Numbered from the stretch's first letter, positions 17,912 through 27,132 are shown. The stretch: 64,000 nucleotides of DNA from a bacterium HR28 (GCA_002898255.1 BEIE01000002.1:310001-374000), one strand, 5' to 3'. A program made the numbers and translations. Notes: generated by a model not told the origin, from the letters alone.

Positions 17912-17920
17912 GAGATCGGA

Positions 17921-18190
17921 ATGAACGAGGCGTTACTCCTTGAACTGGCCCGCGCCGCGATCACAACGACGCTCCTGGTCTCGGCACCGATCCTGTTGAC
18001 AATTCTCGTGGTAGGCCTTCTGGTCAGCGTTCTCCAAGCCGTCACCCAGGTGAACGAACAGACGCTCGTTTTCATCCCGAAGATCGTGATTACGTTCCTC
18101 ATTCTCCTCTTTGCGGGATCCTGGATGGGACGGCAGCTGGCAACGCTCGCGACGGAACTCTTCCTGTTGCTCCCGGTCTTACGTCGGTGA
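17921..18190 (+). CDS. fliQ: Flagellar export gate protein FliQ
   Basis: 89 residues with two membrane helices joined by the conserved QAVTQVNEQTLVFIPK loop. ATG 17921 follows AGGAGATCGGA. It is a component of the FliPQR gate, nine bases after fliP. Confidence 0.96.
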   Translation: MNEALLLELARAAITTTLLVSAPILLTILVVGLLVSVLQAVTQVNEQTLVFIPKIVITFLILLFAGSWMGRQLATLATELFLLLPVLRR

Positions 18191-18199
18191 GAGGTCGCT

Positions 18200-18982
18200 A
18201 TGGAGGTCTCCACGCCGCTCATCCCAAGCTCGGTTGCGTTGTTTGTTCTCGTCGTGACGAGGATTGGCCTCGTTCTCTCCCTGTTGCCCGGATTTAGCGG
18301 GAGCGCGGTGCCGCTGCCGGCACGAGTGGCACTCGCCGTAGTACTCGCACTTGCACTCACGCCGTTCGTGCGCGTCGAGGCAACCGCGCTCAGCCAGCCG
18401 ACCGTGTTTGCAGTGGCGCTGGCTCGTGAACTCGTGGCGGGACTCGCGCTTGGGCTCGCCGTCGCGGCCGTCTTCGCTGCGATCGAGATGGCCGCCTCGT
18501 TGATCGGCTATCAGCTTGGTTTCGGTCTCGCTGCCACCTTCAATCCGGCACTCGGCACGCACGGTACGGCGTTAAACACGCTCTATCTCGTGCTGGCCGC
18601 GCTGGTGTTCTTCGGTGCGAACGGTCATCACCTGCTTATTGGTGCCCTTGCACGAAGCTTCGTGCTGCTTCCGCCCGGGAGTGCACTCCCAGACAGTGAG
18701 ACACCGGCCGCGGTCATCGGCCTCACCGGAGCGATGTTCAGCGATGCGCTGCGCATCGGCCTACCAGTTGCTGGATCGCTTCTCGTTGCGGACATCGGGC
18801 TCGGCCTCCTCAACCGGATGGTGCCGCAGATGAGCGTCTTCTTTGTCGGGCTCCCGGCCAAAATCCTACTCGGCTTTCTTGTCCTGCTTCTCTCGATTCC
18901 TTTCTTGCTACAGCTCCTGGCACAGGCGACAACGGACGGACTCCTCGGCGTCGTCACGCGGGTCCTTCTGGCGGCGAGGTGA
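18200..18982 (+). CDS. fliR: Flagellar export gate protein FliR
   Basis: 260 residues with about six membrane helices. The N-terminal RIGLVLSLLPGFSGSAVPLPARVAL and the middle IGYQLGFGLAATFNPALG are family landmarks. One copy joins five FliP and four FliQ in the gate of the flagellar type III export apparatus. It is closely spaced between fliQ and flhB. Confidence 0.95.
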   Translation: MEVSTPLIPSSVALFVLVVTRIGLVLSLLPGFSGSAVPLPARVALAVVLALALTPFVRVEATALSQPTVFAVALARELVAGLALGLAVAAVFAAIEMAASLIGYQLGFGLAATFNPALGTHGTALNTLYLVLAALVFFGANGHHLLIGALARSFVLLPPGSALPDSETPAAVIGLTGAMFSDALRIGLPVAGSLLVADIGLGLLNRMVPQMSVFFVGLPAKILLGFLVLLLSIPFLLQLLAQATTDGLLGVVTRVLLAAR

Positions 18983-18985
18983 GGG

Positions 18986-20080
18986 ATGGCGAGTGAACGG
19001 ACGGAACGAGCGACACCGCGACGACGTGAGGAAGCACGTAAGCGCGGCCAAGTGCCCCGGAGTGCCGACCTCACCTCGGCGCTCGCACTCCTGGCGGGGG
19101 CGTTTTTCTTGCCCTGGTACGCGAACTCGGCTGCAACGAAGCTCTGGGGCTATCTGGAACGCACGTTCCGCGAACCACTCCCACACGATCTGACAGCTCC
19201 GCAAGTCCTGGAGCTCGCCTGGGTAAGCGGCACGACGTTCCTCCAGCTCACGCTGCCGATCCTCGGTCTATTCCTCTTGGTCGGCGTGGCGAGCACCCTG
19301 CTTCAGGCTGGGGTGGTGTTTGCACCAGCAGTCCTCAAACCAGATCTCCGGCGGATCGACCCAATTGCTGGCTTCCAGCGGCTCTTCTCGCGCCGCGGTC
19401 TCTTTGAAACAGCCAAGGCGCTCGTGAAGATTGCCATTGTCTTAGCCGTGACCTATCCGCTTATCCGGGGTGATCTCCCGCGATACGCGGATCTGACAGG
19501 TGCCGAACCACTCGTCATCGCTCAGGCGCTGGGACAGAGCATCCGCGACTTGGCGGTTCGCATTGGAGCCGCGTATCTCGCTCTCGCGGTACTGGACTAC
19601 GGCTACCAGCGCTGGGATCTGGAGCAGCGGCTGCGCATGACGCGTCACGAACTGAAAGAGGAGCTCCGGCAGACGGAAGGCGACCCTGAGATCAAAGCGC
19701 GCATCCGACGCTTGCAACGCCAGTACGCCATGCGGCGCATGATGGCGCAAGTGCCGACCGCCACGGTGGTCGTGACCAACCCCACGCACCTGGCGGTGGC
19801 CCTCCGGTACGAGCCAACGACAATGCGTGCCCCAGTCGTCGTCGCGAAGGGTGCGGGGGCGGTCGCAGAGCGCATCACGGGGATCGCGCGGCAGCATGCA
19901 ATTCCTGTCCTGCGGAATCAGCCGCTGGCACAGGCACTCTACCGGACTGTGGAGGTTGGACAAGAGATCCCGGTGACGCTCTACGAAGCTGTCGCGGACA
20001 TCATCGCCTACGTCTACCAACTGCGACGGGCAACTGTCCCAGTCAGTACCGGCGGACCGACCACCGAGTCCTGGCTGTGA
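18986..20080 (+). CDS. flhB: Flagellar export switch protein FlhB
   Basis: 364 residues. The N-terminus has the charged ERTERATPRRREEARKRGQ typical of FlhB, then four membrane helices, then the cytoplasmic domain with the self-cleavage motif NPTH at residues 265-268. Cleavage between Asn and Pro switches export from rod/hook to filament substrates. The gene starts three bases after fliR. Confidence 0.97.
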   Translation: MASERTERATPRRREEARKRGQVPRSADLTSALALLAGAFFLPWYANSAATKLWGYLERTFREPLPHDLTAPQVLELAWVSGTTFLQLTLPILGLFLLVGVASTLLQAGVVFAPAVLKPDLRRIDPIAGFQRLFSRRGLFETAKALVKIAIVLAVTYPLIRGDLPRYADLTGAEPLVIAQALGQSIRDLAVRIGAAYLALAVLDYGYQRWDLEQRLRMTRHELKEELRQTEGDPEIKARIRRLQRQYAMRRMMAQVPTATVVVTNPTHLAVALRYEPTTMRAPVVVAKGAGAVAERITGIARQHAIPVLRNQPLAQALYRTVEVGQEIPVTLYEAVADIIAYVYQLRRATVPVSTGGPTTESWL

Positions 20081-20098
20081 GGATGAGAGGGGCGACCG

Positions 20099-22174
20099 AT
20101 GGCGAGCGCACCAGCATCGCGCACGAATACCGTTGAGCCGGTGAGTGGGCTGCGACGACTCGTCCGCTACAGCGACGTCGCGTTGGCCGCGGGCGTCGTC
20201 GCAATTGTCGCGCTGATGATCTTGCCGGTCCCGGCACACGTGCTGGATATCCTAATCACGACGAACATCGCGCTCGCACTGACCATCTTGCTGGTCTCGC
20301 TCTATATCCAGGAGCCGCTCCAGTTCTCGGCCTTCCCCACCGTGCTCTTGCTGGCGACACTTTTCCGCTTAGCGCTCAACATTACTTCGACGCGCTTGAT
20401 TCTGTTACAGGGGAACGCCGGCGAAGTGATTAACGCCTTTGGCCGCTTTGTCGTCGGTGGCAACTACGTTGTCGGTATCGTTGTGTTCGTCATTCTCGTG
20501 GTTATCCAGTTCGTGGTGATCACCAATGGAGCGGGCCGCGTCGCGGAAGTGGCGGCCCGCTTCACACTCGACGCGATGCCAGGGAAGCAGATGGCGATTG
20601 ACGCCGACTTGAACGCCGGTTTGATCGGTGAAGAAGAAGCGCGACGCCGGCGACAGGAAATCGCGCGTGAGGCCGACTTCTATGGCGCGATGGATGGGGC
20701 AAGTAAGTTCGTCAAGGGAGACGCGATTGCCGGGATTGTAATCATCCTCATCAACATTCTCGGCGGTATCGCGATCGGGGCGTTGCAGCGCGGCATGCCG
20801 CTCGGCGAGGCGTTGCGGACCTATGCACTTCTCACGGTTGGTGACGGACTGGTCACGCAGATTCCCGCATTGTTGATCTCAACGGCAACCGGGATCATCG
20901 TTACACGGAGTGCCTCGGACGCCAATCTGGGCCTGGATGTGGCGCGGCAGATCTTCAGCGCGCCGCGTGCACTGGCGATCGCCGGTGTCCTGCTCGCAGT
21001 CCTCGGACTCGCGCCAGGGCTGCCGGCACCACCATTCTTTCTGGGTGCGGTGGGCATGCTGGGGGCAGCCCTCGCACTGCGCCGCCCGCAGCAGCAGCCA
21101 TCCGCCGAAGCTGCACGGCCAGCTCCTGACACCGAGGAGACACTGCCGGAAGTCACACCGGTCGACCCGCTCGAGTTGGAGATCGGGTACGGCCTCATTC
21201 CGCTGGTTGACCAGACAGCGGGTGGGCAGCTCTTACGGCGGATCACCCTGCTGCGCAAGCAAATCGCCCAAGAACTTGGATTTGTGATGCCGACCGTGCG
21301 GATCCGCGACAACCTGGCACTGCGCCCCAACGAGTACCGGATCCTGGTGCGGGGCATCAAGGCTGGTGAAGGTGAGGTCTATCCCGACCGGCTTATGGCG
21401 ATGACGACAACCGGCGAGGCTCCCCAGCTGGAGGGTCTCGTCGCACGGGAGCCCGCATTTGGGCTGCCGGCGGTATGGATTCCGGAGGGACAACGGGCGG
21501 CGGCCGAAGCACAGGGCTACGCGGTGGTCGATGCGGCCTCCGTCATCACGACGCACCTGAGCGAAGTCGTGCGGCAGCACGCGGCAGCGCTGCTCCGGCG
21601 CCAGGACGTCCAACGGCTGCTGGATACGGTGCGGCGCGAGCACCCAGCAGTGGTCGACGAGCTCGTTCCGCATCTCTTGTCACTCAGCGAGGTGCACCAA
21701 GTGCTGCAACTCTTGCTAGCAGAGCAAGTACCAATCCGAGACTTGGTAACAATCCTGGAAGTCCTCGGTAACCACGCACGCACGGTCCGGAACGTGTACG
21801 TACTAGCGGAACATGTGCGGCATGCACTGGCCGCCGCGCTGACCCAACAGTACATCGCACCCGATGGGACGCTAGGGGCGATCGTCCTTCATCCGGAACT
21901 GGCAGGGCAGCTGAGCGAGACGATCCATCAGAGCGACGAGGGTCCGCAGCTCGCGCTGGCACCGGAGCGCTTGCAAGCACTCCTGGCCGCGGTGGCACAG
22001 GAGATGGAACGTGTCGCAGCGCTTGGCTACCAGCCGGTGCTTCTGGTACCGGCGAGTCTGCGAGCGGCACTGAGCCGCACACTGCGGCGCTCACTGCCGA
22101 ATTTGGCGGTTCTGGCCTACCAGGAAGTCGTCCCAACTGTCCGCGTTCAGGTGCTCGGAACTGTGAGGGGGTAA
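20099..22174 (+). CDS. flhA: Flagellar export protein FlhA
   Basis: 691 residues, the usual length. About eight membrane helices occupy residues 25-320; the FHIPEP-type loop includes DAMPGKQMAIDADLNAGLI, with conserved charged residues. The cytoplasmic half, from about 350, begins DPLELEIGYGLIPLVD and contains VRIRDNLALRPNEYRI. FlhA forms a nine-membered ring that docks export chaperones such as FlgN. It is four bases from flhF. Confidence 0.97.
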   Translation: MASAPASRTNTVEPVSGLRRLVRYSDVALAAGVVAIVALMILPVPAHVLDILITTNIALALTILLVSLYIQEPLQFSAFPTVLLLATLFRLALNITSTRLILLQGNAGEVINAFGRFVVGGNYVVGIVVFVILVVIQFVVITNGAGRVAEVAARFTLDAMPGKQMAIDADLNAGLIGEEEARRRRQEIAREADFYGAMDGASKFVKGDAIAGIVIILINILGGIAIGALQRGMPLGEALRTYALLTVGDGLVTQIPALLISTATGIIVTRSASDANLGLDVARQIFSAPRALAIAGVLLAVLGLAPGLPAPPFFLGAVGMLGAALALRRPQQQPSAEAARPAPDTEETLPEVTPVDPLELEIGYGLIPLVDQTAGGQLLRRITLLRKQIAQELGFVMPTVRIRDNLALRPNEYRILVRGIKAGEGEVYPDRLMAMTTTGEAPQLEGLVAREPAFGLPAVWIPEGQRAAAEAQGYAVVDAASVITTHLSEVVRQHAAALLRRQDVQRLLDTVRREHPAVVDELVPHLLSLSEVHQVLQLLLAEQVPIRDLVTILEVLGNHARTVRNVYVLAEHVRHALAAALTQQYIAPDGTLGAIVLHPELAGQLSETIHQSDEGPQLALAPERLQALLAAVAQEMERVAALGYQPVLLVPASLRAALSRTLRRSLPNLAVLAYQEVVPTVRVQVLGTVRG

Positions 22175-22177
22175 GTC

Positions 22178-23182
22178 ATGCTGGAGGTACGCACCTACCG
22201 GGCCGAATCGATCCAAGCCGCGATGCTCCTGGCAAAGACGGAACTTGGCCCTGATGCGGTGATCTTGGACGTCCGCCACCTGGGTTCACGGCAGCTCCTC
22301 GGCCATGACAGCGTCGTTGAGCTAGTCGCTGCTCCGGCGAGCCCGAATGCCCCAGTCAGGGCTCCAGGAGAAGCACGATCATCTGCCGTGCCTGCTGCCG
22401 GTGACCCGTTGCTGCTCGGTCTGAATGCCCTTGGGCTCAGCACGCGCTTTGCCGCGGAGCTCGTGCGTGTCTACCGCGCACAGCGCGGTCGCGGGCAGGA
22501 GCTCCGCCGCGCGCTCGCGGCCCGGATCGCCGACTATATTCCTGTTGCACCGTGGCTCCCGCTCGGCGGGCGACTTCTGCTGGCACTGGTTGGGCCAACG
22601 GGTGTGGGCAAGACAACGACAGCCTTCAAGCTCGCCGGGGCAGCGCAAGCCGATGGCTTTCCTACGCAGGTGATTAGTCTCGGTGGCGATGAGGCACATG
22701 ACTTGCGGAGCGAGACACTTGCCCGCGGGCTGGCTTTGCCGTTCACCCGCGTTGCCAACAGTGTCGAACTCCAGCGAGCACTCCGCATGACGCACGCTAC
22801 GCTGGTGGTGATCGACACCGCAGGTGCAAATCCCTACGATCCGCGCGCAATCGCAGCACTCGAAAGTGCGCTTGCCCATAGTCAGGTTGTGGTCAGCCTT
22901 GCTCTCCCGGTCGGTGGCGATCTCGAAGAGACACTCGAGGCTGCTCGCCGCTATGCACCACTCCGACCGCGTGCGCTCGTTTTGACCAAGCTGGACGAAA
23001 CGCGACGGCCGGGCATGGCGTTAGGGCTGGCCGAACGGCTGGGACGTCCAGTCATTGCACTGACCACCGGCCCTCGCATTCCGGATGACTTTGTGAACGC
23101 ATCGGCACCAGCACTTGCGGAACTTGCGGCATGGACGCTGGAACGGCTCGAACGGCGGCTTGGGCGCCCTGTCCCGGCCTAG
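22178..23182 (+). CDS. flhF: Flagellar SRP-type GTPase FlhF
   Basis: 334 residues. The N-terminus (YRAESIQAAMLLAKTELGPDA) is the FlhF B-domain start. The G domain has P-loop GPTGVGKTT (about 139-147), the insert GGDEAHDLRSE, DTAGANPYD and TKLDETRRPG. FlhF sets flagellar position and number at the membrane. Its usual partner, the MinD-like FlhG, does not follow; a small membrane gene comes next instead. Confidence 0.94.
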   Translation: MLEVRTYRAESIQAAMLLAKTELGPDAVILDVRHLGSRQLLGHDSVVELVAAPASPNAPVRAPGEARSSAVPAAGDPLLLGLNALGLSTRFAAELVRVYRAQRGRGQELRRALAARIADYIPVAPWLPLGGRLLLALVGPTGVGKTTTAFKLAGAAQADGFPTQVISLGGDEAHDLRSETLARGLALPFTRVANSVELQRALRMTHATLVVIDTAGANPYDPRAIAALESALAHSQVVVSLALPVGGDLEETLEAARRYAPLRPRALVLTKLDETRRPGMALGLAERLGRPVIALTTGPRIPDDFVNASAPALAELAAWTLERLERRLGRPVPA

Positions 23183-23317
23183 GACTGCAGCACCTGCCTT
23201 CCTAGGAGGCCGGCACTCCGATCTTTGGGTCGCGCGGCACTAGGAGCGGAAGCGTGAAGCGGGGTACTGTCAGGTCTGCGGGGTAGGTGAGTACTCCTGT
23301 CGTGAAGGACTCCTGCG

Positions 23318-23587
23318 ATGCAGGACGCAAAGCAGTCCAAAAATGTCACGATCCGACCGCTGATACTCCTCATCAGTCTGGCCGGATTTCTGACGGTCTA
23401 TCTCACCGGGCTCGCCCGAAGCCAGTCTTTGACATGGGTTTCGGTAAGTAGCACCGCGGCACTTGTGCTCTTGCTCACTGCGGGGCTGGTGATCGAGCAG
23501 CTGCTTAACCGGCAGGTTCAGGACGATGAGCCAGCAGCGATCTATGAGCCGATGGACGACCGTTCCAGCGAGCAACGCCCGGGCTGA
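23318..23587 (+). CDS. Small unknown membrane protein between flhF and fliA
   Basis: 89 residues with two predicted membrane helices (about 14-33 and 41-63) and an acidic, polar C-terminal tail. ATG 23318 follows GAAGGACTCCTGCG. No family is recognised. Codon use resembles its neighbours, and it lies within the operon, 135 bases after flhF and 30 before fliA, so a flagellar or envelope role is possible. This position normally carries flhG. Confidence 0.75.
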   Translation: MQDAKQSKNVTIRPLILLISLAGFLTVYLTGLARSQSLTWVSVSSTAALVLLLTAGLVIEQLLNRQVQDDEPAAIYEPMDDRSSEQRPG

Positions 23588-23617
23588 GTCGTGACCACAA
23601 CGTGAAGGACGCTATCG

Positions 23618-24391
23618 ATGGCTGTTCCAGCGCACCAGGAAAGGAAACTGCGAGAGCGACTCCGCCGGGTCGATCGGACACCGGACGAGCGGGCACAACT
23701 GGTGGAACGATATGCCCCACTGGTCAAATACGTGGTCGATCGGATGCGGCTCTCGCTACCGCCGAGCATCGAGCGAGACGACTTGATCGGTTACGGCACC
23801 ATCGGCCTGCTGGAGGCACTGGAGCGGTTCGACGATTCCCGTGGGGTGAAGTTCGAGAGCTACGCGGTGATGCGAATCCGAGGCGCGATCTTGGACGCGC
23901 TCCGCACGCTCGACATCGTACCGCGCAGCGCCCGGAGCCGAGCTCGGCAGATCGAGCAAGCGACGCGGGAACTCTTTGCCGAGCACGGGCGGATGCCAAG
24001 TGAGCAAGAACTCGCCGACCATCTAGGGATGACTGTCGGTGAACTCCAGCAGGCGGTGAGCGATGCAGCCTGTATTTTCTTGCCACTGCAGACGACCGAT
24101 GACCCGGACGAGCTCTCGTTAGAAGAACAGTTGGCCGACCCGAGCGCGCCGGAACCGGCGGAGGTCGCGGCGGAAGAGGATATCAAGGGCCGAATCGCGA
24201 CGGCGCTGGCGACACTGAGCCCACGCGACCGGTTGATCGTCTCGCTGTACTACTACGAGGAACTGACAATGCGAGAGATCAGTCAAGTGCTGCGCATTTC
24301 GGAATCACGCGTGAGCCAGATCCTGAACCGTGTGCGGCTCCAGCTGCGAGCGCTGCTGCGCGAGCGTGGCGTTCAGGAGTATGACCTCTGA
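23618..24391 (+). CDS. fliA: Flagellar RNA polymerase sigma factor FliA (sigma-28)
   Basis: 257 residues. Region 2 includes LVKYVVDRMRLSLPPSIERDDLIGYG and RFDDSRGVKFESYAVMRIRGAILD, the clear FliA/WhiG pattern. Region 3 has GRMPSEQELADHLGMT. Region 4 has LSPRDRLIVSLYYYEELTMREIS and the helix-turn-helix ISESRVSQILNRV. It directs late flagellar genes and is held by FlgM, encoded about 2.7 kb downstream. A sigma-28-like -10 is found before flgM. Confidence 0.95.
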   Translation: MAVPAHQERKLRERLRRVDRTPDERAQLVERYAPLVKYVVDRMRLSLPPSIERDDLIGYGTIGLLEALERFDDSRGVKFESYAVMRIRGAILDALRTLDIVPRSARSRARQIEQATRELFAEHGRMPSEQELADHLGMTVGELQQAVSDAACIFLPLQTTDDPDELSLEEQLADPSAPEPAEVAAEEDIKGRIATALATLSPRDRLIVSLYYYEELTMREISQVLRISESRVSQILNRVRLQLRALLRERGVQEYDL

Positions 24392-24406
24392 ACGAGGGGG
24401 AGCGGG

Positions 24407-24793
24407 ATGGAGTTTGGGCTGGCCGAGATGCAGATAGTTGCGCTGCTCGGTCTCTTGGCGATCGCCTCGCTTGCAGCCTGGAGTTCCGCCACGCTGTGGC
24501 ATCGCCAGCGCGTGCTGGAACGGGCAGTCGCCGAGCTTGCCACCCGGTTGGAGAGCGGAGACGGCCAGGATCGCGGGGAGGCACGTGACGAGCATTTGCA
24601 GGATGCCAGCACGGCAGTGGCCGAACTGGTGGCGCTCCTTAAAGCGGCCGACCGAACTGCCCTCGAAGAGACGCTCCGGCCGCCGCTCGATCTCCCGCGT
24701 GCTCGCGTCATTGACGCTGATGGAGGAAGTGAGGAGCCACGCCGTCGCTTTGGCCTCACGGGGGATGGGAACTGGAGCGGCTGGGAGGCGTGA
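24407..24793 (+). CDS. Unknown single-helix membrane protein after fliA
   Basis: 128 residues. An N-terminal membrane helix (about 8-28) is followed by a probable coiled-coil or helical segment (RQRVLERAVAELATRLES) and a polar tail ending GDGNWSGWEA. The start follows AGGGGGAGCGGG. No family recognised. It lies 15 bases after fliA and three before the next gene, so it is part of the flagellar operon. Confidence 0.75.
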   Translation: MEFGLAEMQIVALLGLLAIASLAAWSSATLWHRQRVLERAVAELATRLESGDGQDRGEARDEHLQDASTAVAELVALLKAADRTALEETLRPPLDLPRARVIDADGGSEEPRRRFGLTGDGNWSGWEA

Positions 24794-24796
24794 ACC

Positions 24797-25492
24797 GTGC
24801 GCTGGGTAGACGGGGAAAGCATCGCCAGCGAGACGGGCGAGCGCTCCAAAGGTCGAGCAGTACCGGTGATCGAGCCGACCTTTACCGTGTGGCACCTGCT
24901 CGCCATCGGCATTACGTTAGCGACGGTGATCTGGCTTTGGGTAGCGGAGCGAATCCAAGCCGAAGCATTCCCGGTTCGGGTAATTCTCTCGCATGTGCCG
25001 ACGGTGAGTACATGGGGGCCGCCACAGGCAACTGGAGTTGCACTGATCACCTTTAGTGAGGGAGACGTGCGTGCCGACTTCGTCGACCTTCCTATTCTTG
25101 ACGGGAAGGACCGCTACGCTCTGTGGCTGATGCGATCGAAGACCGGAGAGGCATACCTGCTTGGGAAGTTCGACGCAAAGCAACTGCCGGTGACACACGT
25201 GGATCTTCTACTGCCCGAGCCGATCCCAGATTCTGGTTGGGATACGGTACTGGTGACTGTCGAACCAGAACCGGATCCCGATTCGGCTCCAGATGCGCGC
25301 CGTGTCCTCATCGGTGCACTACCAGGGACACCAGTCGAGCTAGACCTCTTGCCGCCGGCACTTCCCCAAACCGGCAAAGGGCGAACGGCGGAGAACCTGT
25401 GGGGGCTCATCCTGGTGAATGCCGGTTGGCTCGCAGCGCTTGGGCTTGGTCGTCCGTGGCGACGCCGACCAGCGGTGGGGAGTGAGACATGA
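24797..25492 (+). CDS. Membrane protein with RskA-like outer domain and LPQTG tail
   Basis: 231 residues from GTG 24797. A membrane helix at about 29-50 is followed by an extracytoplasmic domain with KDRYALWLMRSKTGEAYLLG and DTVLVTVEPEPDPDSAPDA, a pattern resembling the C-terminal domain of anti-sigma-K/RskA proteins. At 189-193 LPQTG is followed by a hydrophobic helix (about 202-218) and an Arg-rich end (RPWRRRP), the layout of a sortase sorting signal. No cytoplasmic sigma-binding domain is evident in the short N-terminus. It overlaps the next gene by four bases. Its role is unknown; location argues for flagellar or envelope work. Confidence 0.75.
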   Translation: MRWVDGESIASETGERSKGRAVPVIEPTFTVWHLLAIGITLATVIWLWVAERIQAEAFPVRVILSHVPTVSTWGPPQATGVALITFSEGDVRADFVDLPILDGKDRYALWLMRSKTGEAYLLGKFDAKQLPVTHVDLLLPEPIPDSGWDTVLVTVEPEPDPDSAPDARRVLIGALPGTPVELDLLPPALPQTGKGRTAENLWGLILVNAGWLAALGLGRPWRRRPAVGSET

Positions 25493-26235
25493 TCCGCACC
25501 ATTTACCAAGCAGCTGCTGGGATGATGGCGCAGTTCGCTCGGCAGCTTACGCTGAGCACGAATCTGGCCAACATCGATACGCCAGGCTACAAGCAGGACG
25601 AGAGCACCATTCGAGACTTCCAGCAGCTCTTCCTTCTCCGACTGGGACACGGGCAGGCAAGCCCGGTCGGGACACTCTCAACGGCGGTTCGCTGGGATCA
25701 GCCGCGGATCGACACTGCGCAAGGCGCACTGGTCGAGACAGGACGGCCGCTGGATTTGGCGATCGCTGGCACTGCTTTCTTCGCGATTCAGACGCCTGAC
25801 GGCGTTGAGTACACGCGGGACGGGCGCTTCCAGCTCGATGCCCAACGGCGTCTGGTCACGGCCGATGGATATCCGGTGCTCGGCGAGCAAGGACCACTGG
25901 TGCTGCCCCCGGGAGACGTCTGGGTAGAACCCGACGGTACGGTCCTGGTGGGGGACCAGGTGATCGGTCGCTTGCTCCTGGTGGAATTTCCACCCGATAC
26001 GCAGTTCGAGCGAAGCCCAGGAAACCGGTTGCGTACCGAGGCCGCTGGAACCCCATCGCAGACCGCAGGTGTGAGCCAAGGGTTTATCGAGGCATCGAAC
26101 GTTGACCTGACGAAGACGCTGACGGACATGCTGGCGGCGACACGGAGCTATCAGCTGGCTGCCCGCACGCTCCAACTCGCTGATGAGACGTTACGGCTGG
26201 CAGTGAACTCGGTTGGCCGAGTGACGCAAGGGTGA
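25489..26235 (+). CDS. Flagellar basal-body rod protein, FlgF/FlgG type
   Basis: 248 residues. The N-terminal LTLSTNLANIDTPGYKQDES is the rod/hook signature (Axx-N-AN-x-T-GYK). The FlgF/FlgG middle has GTAFFAIQTPDGVEYTRDGRF, and the C-terminus ends with the heptad-like SNVDLTKTLTDMLAATRSYQLAARTL. Such proteins build the rod. It is the first of two tandem paralogues; which is FlgF and which FlgG cannot be settled by eye. Confidence 0.9.
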   Translation: MIRTIYQAAAGMMAQFARQLTLSTNLANIDTPGYKQDESTIRDFQQLFLLRLGHGQASPVGTLSTAVRWDQPRIDTAQGALVETGRPLDLAIAGTAFFAIQTPDGVEYTRDGRFQLDAQRRLVTADGYPVLGEQGPLVLPPGDVWVEPDGTVLVGDQVIGRLLLVEFPPDTQFERSPGNRLRTEAAGTPSQTAGVSQGFIEASNVDLTKTLTDMLAATRSYQLAARTLQLADETLRLAVNSVGRVTQG

Positions 26236-26246
26236 GGAAGGAAGCG

Positions 26247-27026
26247 ATGGAAGCGCTCTATTTCCCGGCGGTCAGCGGTGCACGCGCCCAGCAGGTCCGG
26301 CTAGACACCATTGCGCACAATCTGGCCAACTTGGAGACGGACGGCTTCAAGGCTGTGCGAGCCGAATTCGCTGCGATCCCACCGCAAGAATACGTTGTGG
26401 CACGGGCAGGAGCAGCTGTTCTCGGACCGGTCGGCGTGGGGACCGGTGTGGAGCTGGTCGGAACTACTCGTCAGTTCACCCTTGGGCCAATTGAAGTGAC
26501 AGGTGACCCGTACGACCTCGTGCTTGCCAGGCCAGACACGTTTCTCCCGGTGCAGCTGCCTGATGGAACGATTGCCTACCGGCGAAGTGGGCGCTTGGGT
26601 CTGGACGGCGAGGGCCGGTTGGTCTTTGAGGACGGGAGCATGCCACTACCACCGCTCGTTGTTCCAGCCGGGACACAGCTGGATCAGATCGCTCCCGATG
26701 GAACGGTACTCGTGCGGGCACCTGGATCGGGCGACACACAGCCAGTGGGGCGCCTCGAGTTCGTCCGCTTCCCGAACCCACAGGGCTTACTCGCGGCCGG
26801 TCAGGGGCGGTGGCTAGCAACCGATGCGGCTGGGCAACCAGAGCCTGCTGGGGCGGGTGAAGCGAACTCACCACTGGTGATGAACGGTGTGCGCGAGCAC
26901 TCCAACGTTGATCTGGTCGATCAGATGACACAGTTGATCATGGCACAACGCGCGTATACCGCGAACTTGCGTGCGCTCCAAACGCTGGACGAGTTGGTCG
27001 AGATCGCGACGCGGCTCCGGCAGTGA
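26247..27026 (+). CDS. flgG: Flagellar basal-body rod protein, second FlgF/FlgG type
   Basis: 259 residues from the ATG at 26247, which follows GAGGAAGGAAGC; an earlier GTG overlapping the preceding stop is less likely. It has IAHNLANLETDGFKAVR near the N-terminus, AYRRSGRLGLDGEGRLV in the middle, and C-terminal SNVDLVDQMTQLIMAQRAYTANLRAL, the family's closing helix. It probably encodes the distal rod protein, but FlgF is possible. It ends the first plus-strand flagellar segment. Confidence 0.9.
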   Translation: MEALYFPAVSGARAQQVRLDTIAHNLANLETDGFKAVRAEFAAIPPQEYVVARAGAAVLGPVGVGTGVELVGTTRQFTLGPIEVTGDPYDLVLARPDTFLPVQLPDGTIAYRRSGRLGLDGEGRLVFEDGSMPLPPLVVPAGTQLDQIAPDGTVLVRAPGSGDTQPVGRLEFVRFPNPQGLLAAGQGRWLATDAAGQPEPAGAGEANSPLVMNGVREHSNVDLVDQMTQLIMAQRAYTANLRALQTLDELVEIATRLRQ

Positions 27027-27050
27027 CGGCGGGCACCCGCAGGAGATACC

Positions 27051-27079
27051 CTTCAGAAGATGCTGCAGCCTGCCGATAG
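27051..27079 (+). promoter_or_regulatory. Candidate sigma-28 (FliA) promoter
   Basis: GCCGATAG at 27072-27079 matches the sigma-28 -10 element GCCGATAA in seven of eight bases. The -35 region (about 27051-27060, containing CAGAAG) is only a weak match to TAAAGTTT. It lies about 54 bases before flgM, where a late flagellar promoter is expected. Confidence 0.45.
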
Positions 27080-27132
27080 ACTGAGGAGAGCGGTACGCGA
27101 GTACCGCAGGCTGGCAGGATAGGGAAGGGGTC

